Assembly (NCBI RefSeq): GCF_900606115.1
Contig: NZ_UWPJ01000016.1
Location: 124,001-188,000 of the forward strand
DNA from: Pigmentiphaga humi
GTDB lineage: Bacteria; Pseudomonadota; Gammaproteobacteria; Burkholderiales; Burkholderiaceae_B
Direction of reading: 5' to 3'
Length of the DNA stretch: 64,000 nt
Shown here: in pieces, positions 46,740 to 55,524 of the stretch
Layout: every line of letters begins with the position of its first letter
Position numbering within the stretch: position 1 is the first letter of the stretch
Notes under the pieces: generated by a model
Databases searched by the model: none
Seen by the model: the letters and a program-made list of their open reading frames with translations, nothing else
Told to the model about the DNA's origin: nothing
Translations under genes and position numbers: made by a program

Positions 46740-47489
46740 TCAAAAACCCAGGCTTTCGAGCAGGTCGTCGACCTGAGCCTGGCTGGTCACCACGTCGTCG
46801 CGGCTGCCGGCGTCGATGACCGGACCGTTCATCCATTCGCTATGCGCCGCATTGCGCTTGTCCGCCGGCGTGCTTTCGATCAGCAGCTTGACCAGCTCGT
46901 CCTCGAAGTTCTGGGCCAGCAGCACCACCTTCTGGATTACCTGGCCGGTGAGGTCGTGGAAGTCCTGCGCCATCATGATGTCGGTCAGCAGCGCGTGGGC
47001 CGCGCGCGCGTCGTTCTGGCTGCTCTGCAGGTAGGCGTGGGTGTCCGCCGCGACCTGCTTGAAGTCCTCCACGCCCAGCTTGCGCGCATAGAGCGCCTGC
47101 CACTGTTCGGACAGGCGCGCGCCCTCGCGTTCGACGCCCTCGAGGATCTCCTGGCCCTTCTCCACGTTGGACAGCGCGCGGTCGGCCGCCTGGCCGGTCA
47201 GGCGCGCGATGTAGTCCAGCCGCTGCCGGGTGTCGGGCAGCGAATGCACCGCCTGCTCCACCTTCTGGTGGTAGCCCAGCTCGCGCAGCGCATCGTGAAG
47301 CTGGCGCGTGAGCATGCCGACGCGCTGGTAGAACTCGGGCGAGTGCTCCATGTCGCGGGCAGGCTCGGCCGCGGAGGCAGGCGCGTCGCCGGCCGAGCCG
47401 GGTTCGGCATCCAGGCGCGCCAGCGTCTCGGACGAGATCTGGTCGAACAGGGCTTCGAGGTCTTCGGTATCGCCGCTATGGGACATCAC
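46740..47489 (-). CDS. cheZ: CheY-P phosphatase CheZ
   Basis: 249 residues. A long four-helix-bundle core contains the catalytic segment [20 protein letters not shown], with the Asp and Gln needed to dephosphorylate CheY, and a C-terminal amphipathic CheY-binding tail [10 protein letters not shown]. It ends the motor signal. Its start overlaps the cheY stop by 4 bases, so the two are coupled. cheA follows 12 bases downstream. Confidence 0.95.
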   Translation of the reverse strand: MMSHSGDTEDLEALFDQISSETLARLDAEPGSAGDAPASAAEPARDMEHSPEFYQRVGMLTRQLHDALRELGYHQKVEQAVHSLPDTRQRLDYIARLTGQAADRALSNVEKGQEILEGVEREGARLSEQWQALYARKLGVEDFKQVAADTHAYLQSSQNDARAAHALLTDIMMAQDFHDLTGQVIQKVVLLAQNFEDELVKLLIESTPADKRNAAHSEWMNGPVIDAGSRDDVVTSQAQVDDLLESLGF

Positions 47490-47881
47490 GCACTCCCGAT
47501 CATTTTCTGCACGATCTTGGTCAGTTTCTCTTCCAGCGTCGCCTTGGTGAAGGGCTTGACGATATAGCCGTTGGCGCCGATCTGCGCCGCCAGCACGATG
47601 TCTTCCTTCTTGGCTTCGGCGGTCACCAGCAGCACCGGCAGCTTCTTGAGCTGCTCGTCGGCGCGGATCTCGCGCAGCAGCTCGAAGCCGTTCATGTTCG
47701 GCATGTTGATGTCGCTGACCACGAAATTGAACAGGCCGCTGCGCAGTTTGCTCAGCGCGGCCTGGCCGTCTTCGGCCTCGTCGGCGTTGTTGTAGCCGAG
47801 CTCTTTCAGCAGATTGCGGACGATGCGCCGCATCGTCGAAAAATCGTCGACGATAAGGAATTTCAAATCGTCAGGCTTCAT
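47486..47881 (-). CDS. cheY: chemotaxis response regulator CheY
   Basis: 131 residues, a single receiver domain. The acidic pocket D12/D13, phospho-site D57 in [14 protein letters not shown]87, Y106 and K109 match E. coli CheY. When phosphorylated it binds the motor switch (FliM). It overlaps cheV (11 bases) and cheZ (4 bases). Confidence 0.97.
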   Translation of the reverse strand: MKPDDLKFLIVDDFSTMRRIVRNLLKELGYNNADEAEDGQAALSKLRSGLFNFVVSDINMPNMNGFELLREIRADEQLKKLPVLLVTAEAKKEDIVLAAQIGANGYIVKPFTKATLEEKLTKIVQKMIGSA

Positions 47882-48857
47882 TTGCTCCCTTTCTGGCCTT
47901 GATATGGGTGAGTTGGGTGGCGATCATGCTAGCCAGTTCGGAGGGGTGGAACTTCGCGACGTAGGCATCGACGCCGACCTGCTGCCCGAGCTTCTTGTTG
48001 GCAACGGACGACAGCGACGAATGCATGACGACCGGGATCCTGGCGAAGCGCGGGTCGGCCTTGATGTGGCGGGTCAGCACGTAGCCGTCCATTTCCGGCA
48101 TCTCGGCATCGACCAGGATCAGGCCCAGCGTCATGTCCAGCGGCAGCTTCTCGGCGTCGGCGCGCGCGGCGATACCCTTGAGCTTCTCCCAGGCGTCGGC
48201 GCCGTTGGTGGCATGCTGATGCGGCAGCCCCATGCGGTCGAGCACCTCGGTGATCTTCTTCCTCGCCAGCGTGGAGTCGTCGGCGAAGAATACGTTGGCC
48301 TTGATGTCCGCGTCGATCTGCTGGATCTCGGCCGGGATCTTGTCTTCCCCGATGACCGAGGCCAGGATCTGCTCGACGTCGAGGATGGACACCAGCTTGC
48401 CGTCGGCCAGTTCGGTCAGCGCGGTCATGAACGAGGTGTTGCTGGACGGCATGGACTGGGGCGACTTCACCTTGTCCCAGTCGATGCGCACGATGCGATC
48501 GACGTCGGCCACCAGGAAGGCCTGCGTATGGCTGGAGAACTCGGTGATCAGCAGCTTGGTGCGCGGGGCATCGATCTGCATGTTGATGGTGGTCGCCAGG
48601 TCGATCACGGGCAGGATTGCGCCGCGCAGCGAGATGATGCCTTCCACGCCGCGCGGCACGTTGGGCGTCCGGGTGATCGGAATGGTTTCGCAGACCTCGC
48701 GCACCTTGAAGACGTTGATCCCGAAAACCTCGCTCCCGCCCAGCGAGAACAGCAGCAGCTCCATCTTGTTGGAACCGGCCAGCCGCGCCTTCTCGTCCAC
48801 CATTTCCATCAACCGATTGTCGCCGGCACCCATAGCTTCCTCCATACCGGCCGGCAT
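47871..48857 (-). CDS. cheV: chemotaxis coupling protein CheV (CheW-REC)
   Basis: 328 residues. An N-terminal CheW-like domain ([38 protein letters not shown]) is fused to a receiver domain with [16 protein letters not shown] and [10 protein letters not shown]. CheV couples receptors to CheA and is tuned by phosphorylation. It lies between motB and cheY, where enteric or Bordetella-type clusters often have cheA/cheW. No separate cheW is in the window. Confidence 0.93.
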   Translation of the reverse strand: MPAGMEEAMGAGDNRLMEMVDEKARLAGSNKMELLLFSLGGSEVFGINVFKVREVCETIPITRTPNVPRGVEGIISLRGAILPVIDLATTINMQIDAPRTKLLITEFSSHTQAFLVADVDRIVRIDWDKVKSPQSMPSSNTSFMTALTELADGKLVSILDVEQILASVIGEDKIPAEIQQIDADIKANVFFADDSTLARKKITEVLDRMGLPHQHATNGADAWEKLKGIAARADAEKLPLDMTLGLILVDAEMPEMDGYVLTRHIKADPRFARIPVVMHSSLSSVANKKLGQQVGVDAYVAKFHPSELASMIATQLTHIKARKGANEA

Positions 48858-48872
48858 GACCCGGCCCAGTGA

Positions 48873-49784
48873 TTACTGCGTTTCGAGAGCGGATAGCCGC
48901 AGCGGTTTGGCGCCCGCGGGTAGATCCGGAATGGCAGGTACATCGACAGAAACCCCGCCTTTCTTGAGAAATTCTTCGCTGCGCTTGTTCAGCACCACGA
49001 TGCTGATGCGCCGGTTCTCGGCGGCGCGCTGGTCGCCGCGGTTGAGCGGCACCGAGTCGGACAGCCCCACCACGCGCAGCGCCTTGTCCTGCTGCATGCC
49101 CGCGCCCACCATCTCGCGGCGCGCCGCGTTGGCGCGGTCGGCCGAGAGTTCCCAGTTGCTGTAGCTCGCCCCGCCGCCCGCATAGGGCGTGGCGTCGGTA
49201 TGCCCTGAAATCGAGATCTTGTTCTCCACGCCGTTGAGCGCGCGCGCCAGTTCGTGCAGGATCACCCGGCTGTAGTCCTTGAGCACGGTCTTGCCCGAAT
49301 CGAACATGGGACGGTTCTTTTCGTCGATGATCTGGATGCGCAGGCCTTCATCGGTGAAGTCGAGCAGGATCTGATCCTTGAACTGCTGCAGCACCGGCTG
49401 GGTGAAGATCAGGCTTTCCAGATCCAGCTTGAGTTCTTCGAGCTTGCGGCGGTCGCGCGCTTCCTGCGCCTCGTCGCTGGCGCGGCGCTGCGGCGTGGTA
49501 CGCACGCTCATGTGTTCGCCGCCCGTCATCACGCTGACGGGGTCGCCCGCCACGTCGCCCTTGGTCAGCACCATGCGCAGCGGCGTGCGGAAGTATTCGG
49601 AAATCCCTTCCAGCTCCGCCTTGGCCGCGGTGGACAGCAGCCACATCAACAGAAAGAAGGCCATCATCGCTGTCACAAAATCGGCATAGGCGATTTTCCA
49701 CATGCCGCCCCCATGGCCGCCCGTGTGCCCCCGCTTGCGCGGGCGCCGGATGATGATGGGGGTGACGCCGTCCTTGGCTGCCAT
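48873..49784 (-). CDS. motB: flagellar motor stator protein MotB
   Basis: 303 residues. A basic cytosolic start is followed by a single membrane helix with the proton-carrying D35 in WKIAYADFVTAMMAFFLLMW. The C-terminal OmpA-like peptidoglycan-binding domain contains ISISGHTDATPYAGG, then RVVGLSDSVPL. It anchors the stator. It follows motA by 24 bases. Confidence 0.97.
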   Translation of the reverse strand: MAAKDGVTPIIIRRPRKRGHTGGHGGGMWKIAYADFVTAMMAFFLLMWLLSTAAKAELEGISEYFRTPLRMVLTKGDVAGDPVSVMTGGEHMSVRTTPQRRASDEAQEARDRRKLEELKLDLESLIFTQPVLQQFKDQILLDFTDEGLRIQIIDEKNRPMFDSGKTVLKDYSRVILHELARALNGVENKISISGHTDATPYAGGGASYSNWELSADRANAARREMVGAGMQQDKALRVVGLSDSVPLNRGDQRAAENRRISIVVLNKRSEEFLKKGGVSVDVPAIPDLPAGAKPLRLSALETQ

Positions 49785-49808
49785 GGCCGCTGTTCCCTTG
49801 CTCGGCCG

Positions 49809-50669
49809 TCAGGCGGCGGACTTGCCGCGCACGGTGTCTTCGAGCTCGCTGAAGCTGGGCCGGTCGGTCGAGAACAGCACCTTGCGTCCGAACTCGACCG
49901 CCAGCGCCGGCGCGTAGCCGTTCAGGCTGGCCAGCAGCGCCACCTTGATGCATTCGAGCTGCTTGCTGCTTTCGCTGACTTTCTGCTCGAGCACGGACGC
50001 CAGCGGGCCCACCACGCCATAGGCCAGCAGAATGCCCACGAAAGTGCCCACCAGCGCGGCGCCGATCTTGGCGCCCAGCACGGCGGGCGGCTCGCCTACC
50101 GAGCCCATCACGTTCACCACGCCCATCACCGCCGCCACGATGCCGAACGCCGGCAGACCGTCGGCGATGCGCTGGATGGCCGTGGCCGGCACGCTGGCCT
50201 CATGGTGGTGGGTCTCGATCTCCTGGTCCATCAGGGCTTCCAGCTCCAGCGGGTTCAGGTTGCCGCTGACCATCAGGCGCAGGTAGTCGGTAATGAATTC
50301 GATCAGGTGCTCGTCGGCCAGCAGGCCGGGAAACTTCTGGAACAGCGGGCTGTTGTGGGGTTCCTCCACGTCGGCCTCGATGGACATCAGGCCTTCGCGG
50401 CGCACGCGGGTCAGGATCTCGTACATCAGGGCCAGCAGGTCGAGGTAGCGCTGCTTGGTGAAATGCGAGCCCTTCAGCGTGGTCGGCAGCGCCTTCAGCG
50501 TGGCGCGCACCACCTTGCCCGAATTGCCGCACACGAACGCGCCGATAGCCGCACCGCCGATGATGACCAGCTCGAAAGGCTGGAACAGCGCGCCCAGCGA
50601 GCCGCCGTGCATGGCATAGCCGCCGAGCACCGAGGCCGCAACGATGATGTAGCCGATGATGACGAGCAT
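49809..50669 (-). CDS. motA: flagellar motor stator protein MotA
   Basis: 286 residues from ATG 50669 (MLVIIGYIIVAASVLGGY), with AGGAG upstream; a longer reading adds an atypical leader. Four membrane helices and a charged cytosolic loop (MSIEADVEEPHNSPLFQKFP), with the conserved PAFGIVAAVMGVVNVMGS, identify it. It forms the proton channel with MotB and contacts FliG. Confidence 0.96.
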   Translation of the reverse strand: MLVIIGYIIVAASVLGGYAMHGGSLGALFQPFELVIIGGAAIGAFVCGNSGKVVRATLKALPTTLKGSHFTKQRYLDLLALMYEILTRVRREGLMSIEADVEEPHNSPLFQKFPGLLADEHLIEFITDYLRLMVSGNLNPLELEALMDQEIETHHHEASVPATAIQRIADGLPAFGIVAAVMGVVNVMGSVGEPPAVLGAKIGAALVGTFVGILLAYGVVGPLASVLEQKVSESSKQLECIKVALLASLNGYAPALAVEFGRKVLFSTDRPSFSELEDTVRGKSAA

Positions 50670-50717
50670 GCGCTCGCGCTCCTGAAAAATGACCCCCACG
50701 CTCACCCGCGGCGCGGG

Positions 50718-50775
50718 ATCGCTGCCCCCTCAGGGGAGGCGTTTTTCACCCTGGGGCGGCCCGGCGATGAAAAAC
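50718..50775 (+). repeat. intergenic repeat, family B, copy 2
   Basis: Blocks ATCGCTGCCCCCTCAGGGG, GCGTTTTTCACC, CTGGGGCGGCCCGGCG and ATGAAAAAC are in the same order as the copy between flhF and fliA. It lies in the 200-base gap between flhC and motA. Confidence 0.75.
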
Positions 50776-50869
50776 CACCCGGCCTCGCGCGGGCATGAGC
50801 ATGTTTTCGGCAGCGTCGAGGAAATCTTGAGGGCGCTCGAGGACAGCGGCGAAGCGGCCGCCCGCGCCG

Positions 50870-51421
50870 TCAGGGATGGGCGGCCGCGTGCTCGGGGGCG
50901 CTGGCACGCCGCGTCTTGCCGGCGCGCGACGGCATGTTGCACAAGCCGCACACATATTGATGGGCCAGCTCGAAGCTGTGGGTGACGAAATCCCCGCCGC
51001 ACGAGGTGCAGGTCGTCATGCCCAGCATGCCCGCATCGAAGAAGCGGGTCAGCCGCCATGCCCGGGTAATCGACAGCACTTCGGACATGCCCAGCTGCAG
51101 AATCTGTTCACGGTACAGCCGATAGGCGCGGATCAGCGCCTCGGCGGCGGTGGCGTCCTCGATACCGCACTGGTGGCGGTGGATGTTCATGAACAGCGAG
51201 GCGTGGATGTTCGGCTGCCAGGTGATGAACCAATCGGTGGAAAACGGCAGCATGCCCTTGGGGGGCGATTTCCCCTGGATCTCGCGGTAGAGGCGCAGCA
51301 AACGCTCGCGCGACAACTCGACCTCGGCCTCCAGCACCTGCAGCCGGGCATCGAGGCGGATCAGCTCGGAAGCAATTTCTATCTGGCGCGCTTCGGACAG
51401 CACGCTTTTGGCGCGAACCAT
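50870..51421 (-). CDS. flhC: flagellar master activator subunit FlhC
   Basis: 183 residues from ATG 51421 (MVRAKSVLSEARQIEIASEL); five extra residues are possible upstream. The zinc-binding cysteines are in TTCTSCGGDFV and YVCGLCNMPS, as in enteric FlhC. With FlhD it forms the D4C2 activator of class II flagellar promoters. It is 35 bases downstream of flhD. In Bordetella bronchiseptica the homologous frlAB locus is repressed by BvgAS (established for that species, not shown here). Confidence 0.96.
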   Translation of the reverse strand: MVRAKSVLSEARQIEIASELIRLDARLQVLEAEVELSRERLLRLYREIQGKSPPKGMLPFSTDWFITWQPNIHASLFMNIHRHQCGIEDATAAEALIRAYRLYREQILQLGMSEVLSITRAWRLTRFFDAGMLGMTTCTSCGGDFVTHSFELAHQYVCGLCNMPSRAGKTRRASAPEHAAAHP

Positions 51422-51456
51422 GGGAACCCTGTGCAAACCTGTTACGATTGCGGCCC

Positions 51457-51834
51457 TCAGGCCTTGGAGCCTGCCGTGCGGCTGGCCATCAGGATGGCGG
51501 CATGCATGCGCGGCGTGGCGTCGTCCCGCTTGGGGGACGAGAGCAGGTTCCAGATCAGGGAATCGTCGAAACGGAAACGGGCGAGCAGCATGCTGGAACC
51601 CGCGATCTTGAGCAGTTGCGCGGTAGTCAGCGAGGCCAGGATGTCGGCCACTTCGCTGGACAGACCGAGACGGTAGAGCGCTTCGCTGCGGTCCACGCGC
51701 AGCATTTGCTGGGCCAGCAGCAGGTAGGTCAGGTTGGCGTCGCGGATCTCGGCTCCCAGACGGGACATGCTCGAGGACACGCCTTGGAGTGCAGGCGGAA
51801 CGTCCGCCTCTGCCAGCGCGCTAACTTGACTCAT
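51457..51834 (-). CDS. flhD: flagellar master activator subunit FlhD
   Basis: 125 residues from ATG 51834 (MSQVSALAEAD), with AAAGGAAT upstream; a longer reading to 51909 covers the leader. The helical core DANLTYLLLAQQMLRVDRSE, then ALYRLGLSSEVADILASLT, matches FlhD. It heads the flhDC-mot-che-flh leftward run. The 212-base upstream region holds a palindrome and low-GC stretches likely to be the control region. Confidence 0.96.
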   Translation of the reverse strand: MSQVSALAEADVPPALQGVSSSMSRLGAEIRDANLTYLLLAQQMLRVDRSEALYRLGLSSEVADILASLTTAQLLKIAGSSMLLARFRFDDSLIWNLLSSPKRDDATPRMHAAILMASRTAGSKA

Positions 51835-52046
51835 TGTGATTCCTTTCAGCCACATGCCTGGTTGGCATGATCGTGCGCCGACGTAAAAAACCGGCAACAT
51901 CCTATTCAATATGTAAATTATGCGACATCGGTTACCAAAAAAATAGGGGAAGCACGCTGGTTTTTTCGTCTACCTCGGTACACTCTTTTTGTAGGAATTC
52001 CCCCTACAAAACATTGTATCGAAAGTTTCATTCCTTCACATAATAA
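51835..52046. promoter_or_regulatory. control region between flhD and the orphan kinase, with a 9-bp palindrome
   Basis: The lowest-GC gap in the window. TTTTGTAGG (51987-51995) and CCTACAAAA (52003-52011) form an exact dyad with a 7-base centre. On the minus strand TTGGTA-N17-TACATA is a possible weak promoter for flhD. The dyad could be an operator for either divergent gene. Assignment is inference. Confidence 0.5.
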
Positions 52047-53201
52047 ATGTCGAGCGCGATTCCCCCCGTGAAACGCGATACCGCACCGTCTTCCTCCCGC
52101 CGCCCCCTACAAGCCGCATTCGAATCCCTCCCCGCTCCGACTTGGGTGGCCGACCTCGATGGCCGCTACCTGCATGTCTCGCAGGCCTATGCCGGACTGC
52201 TGGGACGCCAGGCCACGGACTGCCCGGGCCTCACCCTGGAAGAGGTCCTGCCCCTCGCGCTGGGGCGGCTCACCATGCAGCGCCACCGCCAGTTGCTCGA
52301 AAGCCGCGGCCGCAAGCGCTTCGAACAGATCTGGACCGTGAAAGGCGAACCCCGCTGGTTCGAGGTCCACATGAGCTGTCTGTGCGACGACGCCGGCGCG
52401 CCCATGGCGGTGTGCGGCCACATCCAGGACATGACGCAGCACGTGGAGCGGCAGGAAACCGCGCGCCGCACCCAGAACGAGCTTGAACTGCGCGTCGCGC
52501 AGCGCACGCGCCAGCTCAGCGCCACCAACGAGGAACTCGAGGCGTTTTCGTACTCGGTCTCGCACGACCTGCGCGCGCCCGTGCGGCAGATCGGCGGCTT
52601 TGCCGAACTGCTGCAGCGTCAACTCGGCGGCCAGCTGGCGTCCGGCCATGCCGAATACCTTCGGCACATCCTCGACAGCACGCACCGCATGGACAGGCTG
52701 ATCGGCGACCTGCTGCAGCTCGCCCGCATCAACCGGGGCGATTTGCGCAAAGTCCCCGTGGATCTGGCCGCGCTCGCCCGCGAGGTGCTGGCGGGTCTGG
52801 CCGGCCATGAGCCGCAGCGCCGAGTTGAAACGGCACTGCCCGGCTCGGCCATCGCCGACTGTGATGCCGGCCTGATGCGCATCGCGCTGGACAACCTGCT
52901 GGGCAATGCCTGGAAGTTCACCGGCCGGCAAGAGCGGGCGCACATCGAATTCGGCAGCCTCGCGCGCGACACCGCCACCATCTACTTCGTGCGCGACAAC
53001 GGCGCCGGCTTCGCGCTCGAAACGGCCGGGCGGCTGTTCGGCGCCTTCCAGCGCTTCCACCGCGAAAGCGATTTTCCCGGCACCGGCGTCGGCCTGGCCA
53101 CCGTGCGCCGCATCATCAGCCGCCACGGCGGCCGGATCTGGGCGGAAAGCGCGCCGGGACGCGGCGCTACTTTCTACTTCACGCTGGAAGCGTCCAACTG
53201 A
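52047..53201 (+). CDS. orphan PAS-HisKA sensor histidine kinase
   Basis: 384 residues. An N-terminal PAS domain (AAFESLPAPTWVADLDGRYL) and PAC-like region are followed by a HisKA helix with the phospho-His in FSYSVSHDLRAPVRQIGGF. A HATPase (LDNLLGNAWKFT, DNGAGF, GTGVGLATVRRI) ends with FYFTLEASN. No membrane helices, so it is cytosolic. No response regulator gene is beside it. It lies between flhD and fliC, so a role in motility control is plausible but unproven. Confidence 0.88.
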   Translation: MSSAIPPVKRDTAPSSSRRPLQAAFESLPAPTWVADLDGRYLHVSQAYAGLLGRQATDCPGLTLEEVLPLALGRLTMQRHRQLLESRGRKRFEQIWTVKGEPRWFEVHMSCLCDDAGAPMAVCGHIQDMTQHVERQETARRTQNELELRVAQRTRQLSATNEELEAFSYSVSHDLRAPVRQIGGFAELLQRQLGGQLASGHAEYLRHILDSTHRMDRLIGDLLQLARINRGDLRKVPVDLAALAREVLAGLAGHEPQRRVETALPGSAIADCDAGLMRIALDNLLGNAWKFTGRQERAHIEFGSLARDTATIYFVRDNGAGFALETAGRLFGAFQRFHRESDFPGTGVGLATVRRIISRHGGRIWAESAPGRGATFYFTLEASN

Positions 53202-53513
53202 GGGCCGGCAACGCGCCAACCGGAGAATAGCGGCGGTTCTTCCGCCCTATCCCTCGGATCGAAACGCGAAAACTTTAGCGGTATTTTTTTCGCAAGCGCC
53301 CTCCCGCCTGCCTAAAGTTTCGAATCCCACCCCCGTTAATTGCCTCAACGCGGCCGCGACTGCACCAGCCCACGGGCCAGTCAGGCGCCCAGCGCGCACC
53401 TCGGTGCGACGGCCCTCGAGCAATTGCGGAAGGAGTCCCGGCCGCAGATGCATATGGCGGGCCCCGAGCCCGGAACCAACGATAGATATGACTCGCCCTC
53501 ACGGAGATCAGTC
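53202..53513 (+). promoter_or_regulatory. fliC upstream region with long leader
   Basis: No gene is supported. It holds the sigma-28 promoter (53313-53339) and, after it, about 170 bases of leader before the fliC ATG, with a CGCAC/GTGCG hairpin near 53396-53409 and a GGAG ribosome site at 53503-53506. A second TAAAGTTT box points the other way at 53270-53277. Confidence 0.6.
53313..53339 (+). promoter_or_regulatory. sigma-28 (FliA) promoter of fliC
   Basis: TAAAGTTT (53313-53320), an 11-base spacer, then CCCGTTAA (53332-53339). The -35 box is perfect and the -10 box matches 6 of 8 positions of GCCGATAA. Confidence 0.88.
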
Positions 53514-55100
53514 ATGGCACAAGTCATCAATACCAACATCGCTTCGCTGAACGCGCAGCGCAACCTGAACGGCTCGCAGAGCACCATCAACACGGCCCTG
53601 CAGCGCCTGTCGACCGGCCTGCGCATCAACAGCGCGAAGGACGACGCCGCCGGCCTGGCCATCTCCGAGCGCATGAGCACGCAGATCAACGGCCTGAACC
53701 AGGCCGTGCGCAACGCCAACGACGGCATCTCGCTGGCGCAGACCGCCGAAGGCGCGCTGAGCCAGATCGGCACCAACCTGCAGCGCATCCGCGAACTGGC
53801 CGTGCAGTCGCGCAACGCCACCAACTCCAGCGACGACCGCGCCGCCCTGCAAAAGGAAGTCGCCCAGCTGACCGCCGAAATCGGCCGCGTCGCCAAGGAC
53901 ACCGGCTTCAACGGCACCAAGCTGCTCGACGGCTCGTTCACCCAGCAGGCTTTCCAGGTCGGCGCCGACCAGGGCCAGACGATCACGATCGACAAGATCG
54001 CGAATGCCAATGTGGATTCGCTGGGCACGTGGAAGGGACTGGCGACGAGCGCTTCGGTGGCGGGGGCTACGCCTAGCGGTGGCACGACGACTGCCCCGAC
54101 AAATGGCTCGGGTACTCTCACTGACGACGCGTTGACCTCGAATGCCAGCTATGTAGAGAGCACCACAACGGCTGGCGACTACACCGCCACCTTTGCGGCT
54201 AGCAAAATCACCATCAACGGGGTCGAACTCTCCATCGGTGCAGTCAGCGGCTCTGAAGAAACAGGCACTGATGACGCGCTCGCCTCGGCCAAGGAAGCCT
54301 ACATTACCGCTGTTGGCACTGCCATCAACAATGCCGGCTTCAGTGGCCTCACTGTGACTGACGATGGGGCGGGCGGACTCACGTTCGCGAACTCCAGCAA
54401 GACCGAGTTCAAGATTTCCGGCGAAAACATCGTCGGCACGCATACTGTCGGCGCCCACCAGCCTGCCAAGACCACCTACGATGCCACAGGTCACGGCGAC
54501 ATCCTGATCAACGGTGTAGCTATCGATTCCGTAGGTAAGACTACCAATACCGCCACCCGCCTGAACGACCTCGCCGCCGCCATCAACGACCGTACCGCCG
54601 AACACAACGTCACCGCCACGGTCGACAATGGGCGTCTGGTCCTGAGCTCCAAGACTGGCGATTTCACAATTGCCGCTGGCACCGGTAGCACTGCAGCAAA
54701 CACCTTGCTATCCGCAGGCTTGACCGACGGCTTTGATAGCTCCGCCTCTGACGATACAAAATATGTCGCAGGCGAAACCAAGACCGGCTTTGCCGACCTC
54801 GACATCTCCACCGTCGACGGCGCCGACAACGCCATCCTGGCCATGGACGCCGCGCTCAAGTCGGTCAACGAAGCCCGCGCCAACCTGGGCGCCGTGCAGA
54901 ACCGCTTCGGCTCCGTCGTCTCCAACCTGGAAACCACCTCGGAGAACCTGTCCGCCTCGCGCAGCCGCATCCGCGACGCCGACTTCGCTTCCGAAACCGC
55001 CTCGCTGACCCGCGCGCAGATCCTGCAGCAGGCCGGCACCGCGATGCTGGCGCAAGCCAACTCGCTGCCCAACAACGTGCTGTCGCTGCTGCGCGGCTAA
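53514..55100 (+). CDS. fliC: flagellin
   Basis: 528 residues from ATG 53514 (MAQVINTNIASLNAQRNLNG); an open reading back to 53340 covers only leader. The conserved D0/D1 N-terminal (RLSTGLRINSAKDDAAGLAI) and C-terminal (SASRSRIRDADFASETASLT) helices are intact. The exposed middle, roughly residues 180-420 (54050-54780), is Thr/Ser-rich and visibly lower in GC, as in antigenically variable flagellin domains. It builds the filament after export with FliS. A strong terminator follows. In Bordetella this gene is called flaA. Confidence 0.97.
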   Translation: MAQVINTNIASLNAQRNLNGSQSTINTALQRLSTGLRINSAKDDAAGLAISERMSTQINGLNQAVRNANDGISLAQTAEGALSQIGTNLQRIRELAVQSRNATNSSDDRAALQKEVAQLTAEIGRVAKDTGFNGTKLLDGSFTQQAFQVGADQGQTITIDKIANANVDSLGTWKGLATSASVAGATPSGGTTTAPTNGSGTLTDDALTSNASYVESTTTAGDYTATFAASKITINGVELSIGAVSGSEETGTDDALASAKEAYITAVGTAINNAGFSGLTVTDDGAGGLTFANSSKTEFKISGENIVGTHTVGAHQPAKTTYDATGHGDILINGVAIDSVGKTTNTATRLNDLAAAINDRTAEHNVTATVDNGRLVLSSKTGDFTIAAGTGSTAANTLLSAGLTDGFDSSASDDTKYVAGETKTGFADLDISTVDGADNAILAMDAALKSVNEARANLGAVQNRFGSVVSNLETTSENLSASRSRIRDADFASETASLTRAQILQQAGTAMLAQANSLPNNVLSLLRG

Positions 55101-55151
55101 GCACGCCATCGCCCCGCGCGCCGCCAAGCGGCGCGAGCAGGCACTTGCAAG

Positions 55152-55189
55152 AAAAAACGGCATCCGGCACAAACGGGTGCCGTTTTTTT
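55152..55189 (+). terminator. rho-independent terminator of fliC
   Basis: AAAAAACGGCATCCG pairs with CGGGTGCCGTTTTTT (one G-T wobble) around a short loop, ending in seven T. The A tract on the left lets it act for the opposite strand too, so the convergent CopG-type gene may share it. Confidence 0.9.
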
Positions 55190-55266
55190 CGCTGGACGCC
55201 GCTTGCCGCGCCAGGCTTCCGAGGAACTGCAAGCCTTGGTGGAATGATGAATCGCAATGCCTGCCC

Positions 55267-55524
55267 TCAACCGGCAATATCCGCTTCCAGCACCATCCGC
55301 ACATAGCGCGCATAGGGAATCCCTTTTGCGGCAGCCTTGGCCTTGACTGCTTCCAATAACGCAACGGGAATATGGATGTTCAACACAGCCTCTTTTTCAA
55401 CAACCTCGAAACGCATCGGCTTGAAGTCGGACAAGTCGTAGTCGGATAAATCGGCCCCCGCGACGAACGCTTCGGCAGCCTCATCGCTGCTCAAAGAAGG
55501 CATGGGTTTGGATTTGGCGCTCAT
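55267..55524 (-). CDS. CopG-type ribbon-helix-helix antitoxin-like protein (orphan)
   Basis: 85 residues with a strong GGAAGGAG ribosome site. The N-terminal linker pattern SSDEAAEAFVAGADLSDYDL, then FKPMRFEVV, and a C-terminal RHH (LNIHIPVALLEAVKAKAAAK, GIPYARYVRMVLE) match CopG/BrnA-type antitoxins. Such antitoxins usually follow a BrnT-type toxin gene, but the upstream 72 bases hold none; hicB lies there instead. It is therefore an orphan, a solitary regulator, or part of a three-gene module. Confidence 0.82.
   Translation of the reverse strand: MSAKSKPMPSLSSDEAAEAFVAGADLSDYDLSDFKPMRFEVVEKEAVLNIHIPVALLEAVKAKAAAKGIPYARYVRMVLEADIAG

Noticed and set aside
50776-50869. Small open frames between flhC and motA
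   Set aside because: All frames are short, without ribosome sites, and overlap the family B repeat or the flhC end.
52021-52046. Possible sigma-28 promoter before the orphan kinase (GAAAGTTT ... CATAATAA)
   Set aside because: The -35 has one mismatch but the -10 matches only ATAA and the spacing is 10, not 11, so the evidence is too weak.
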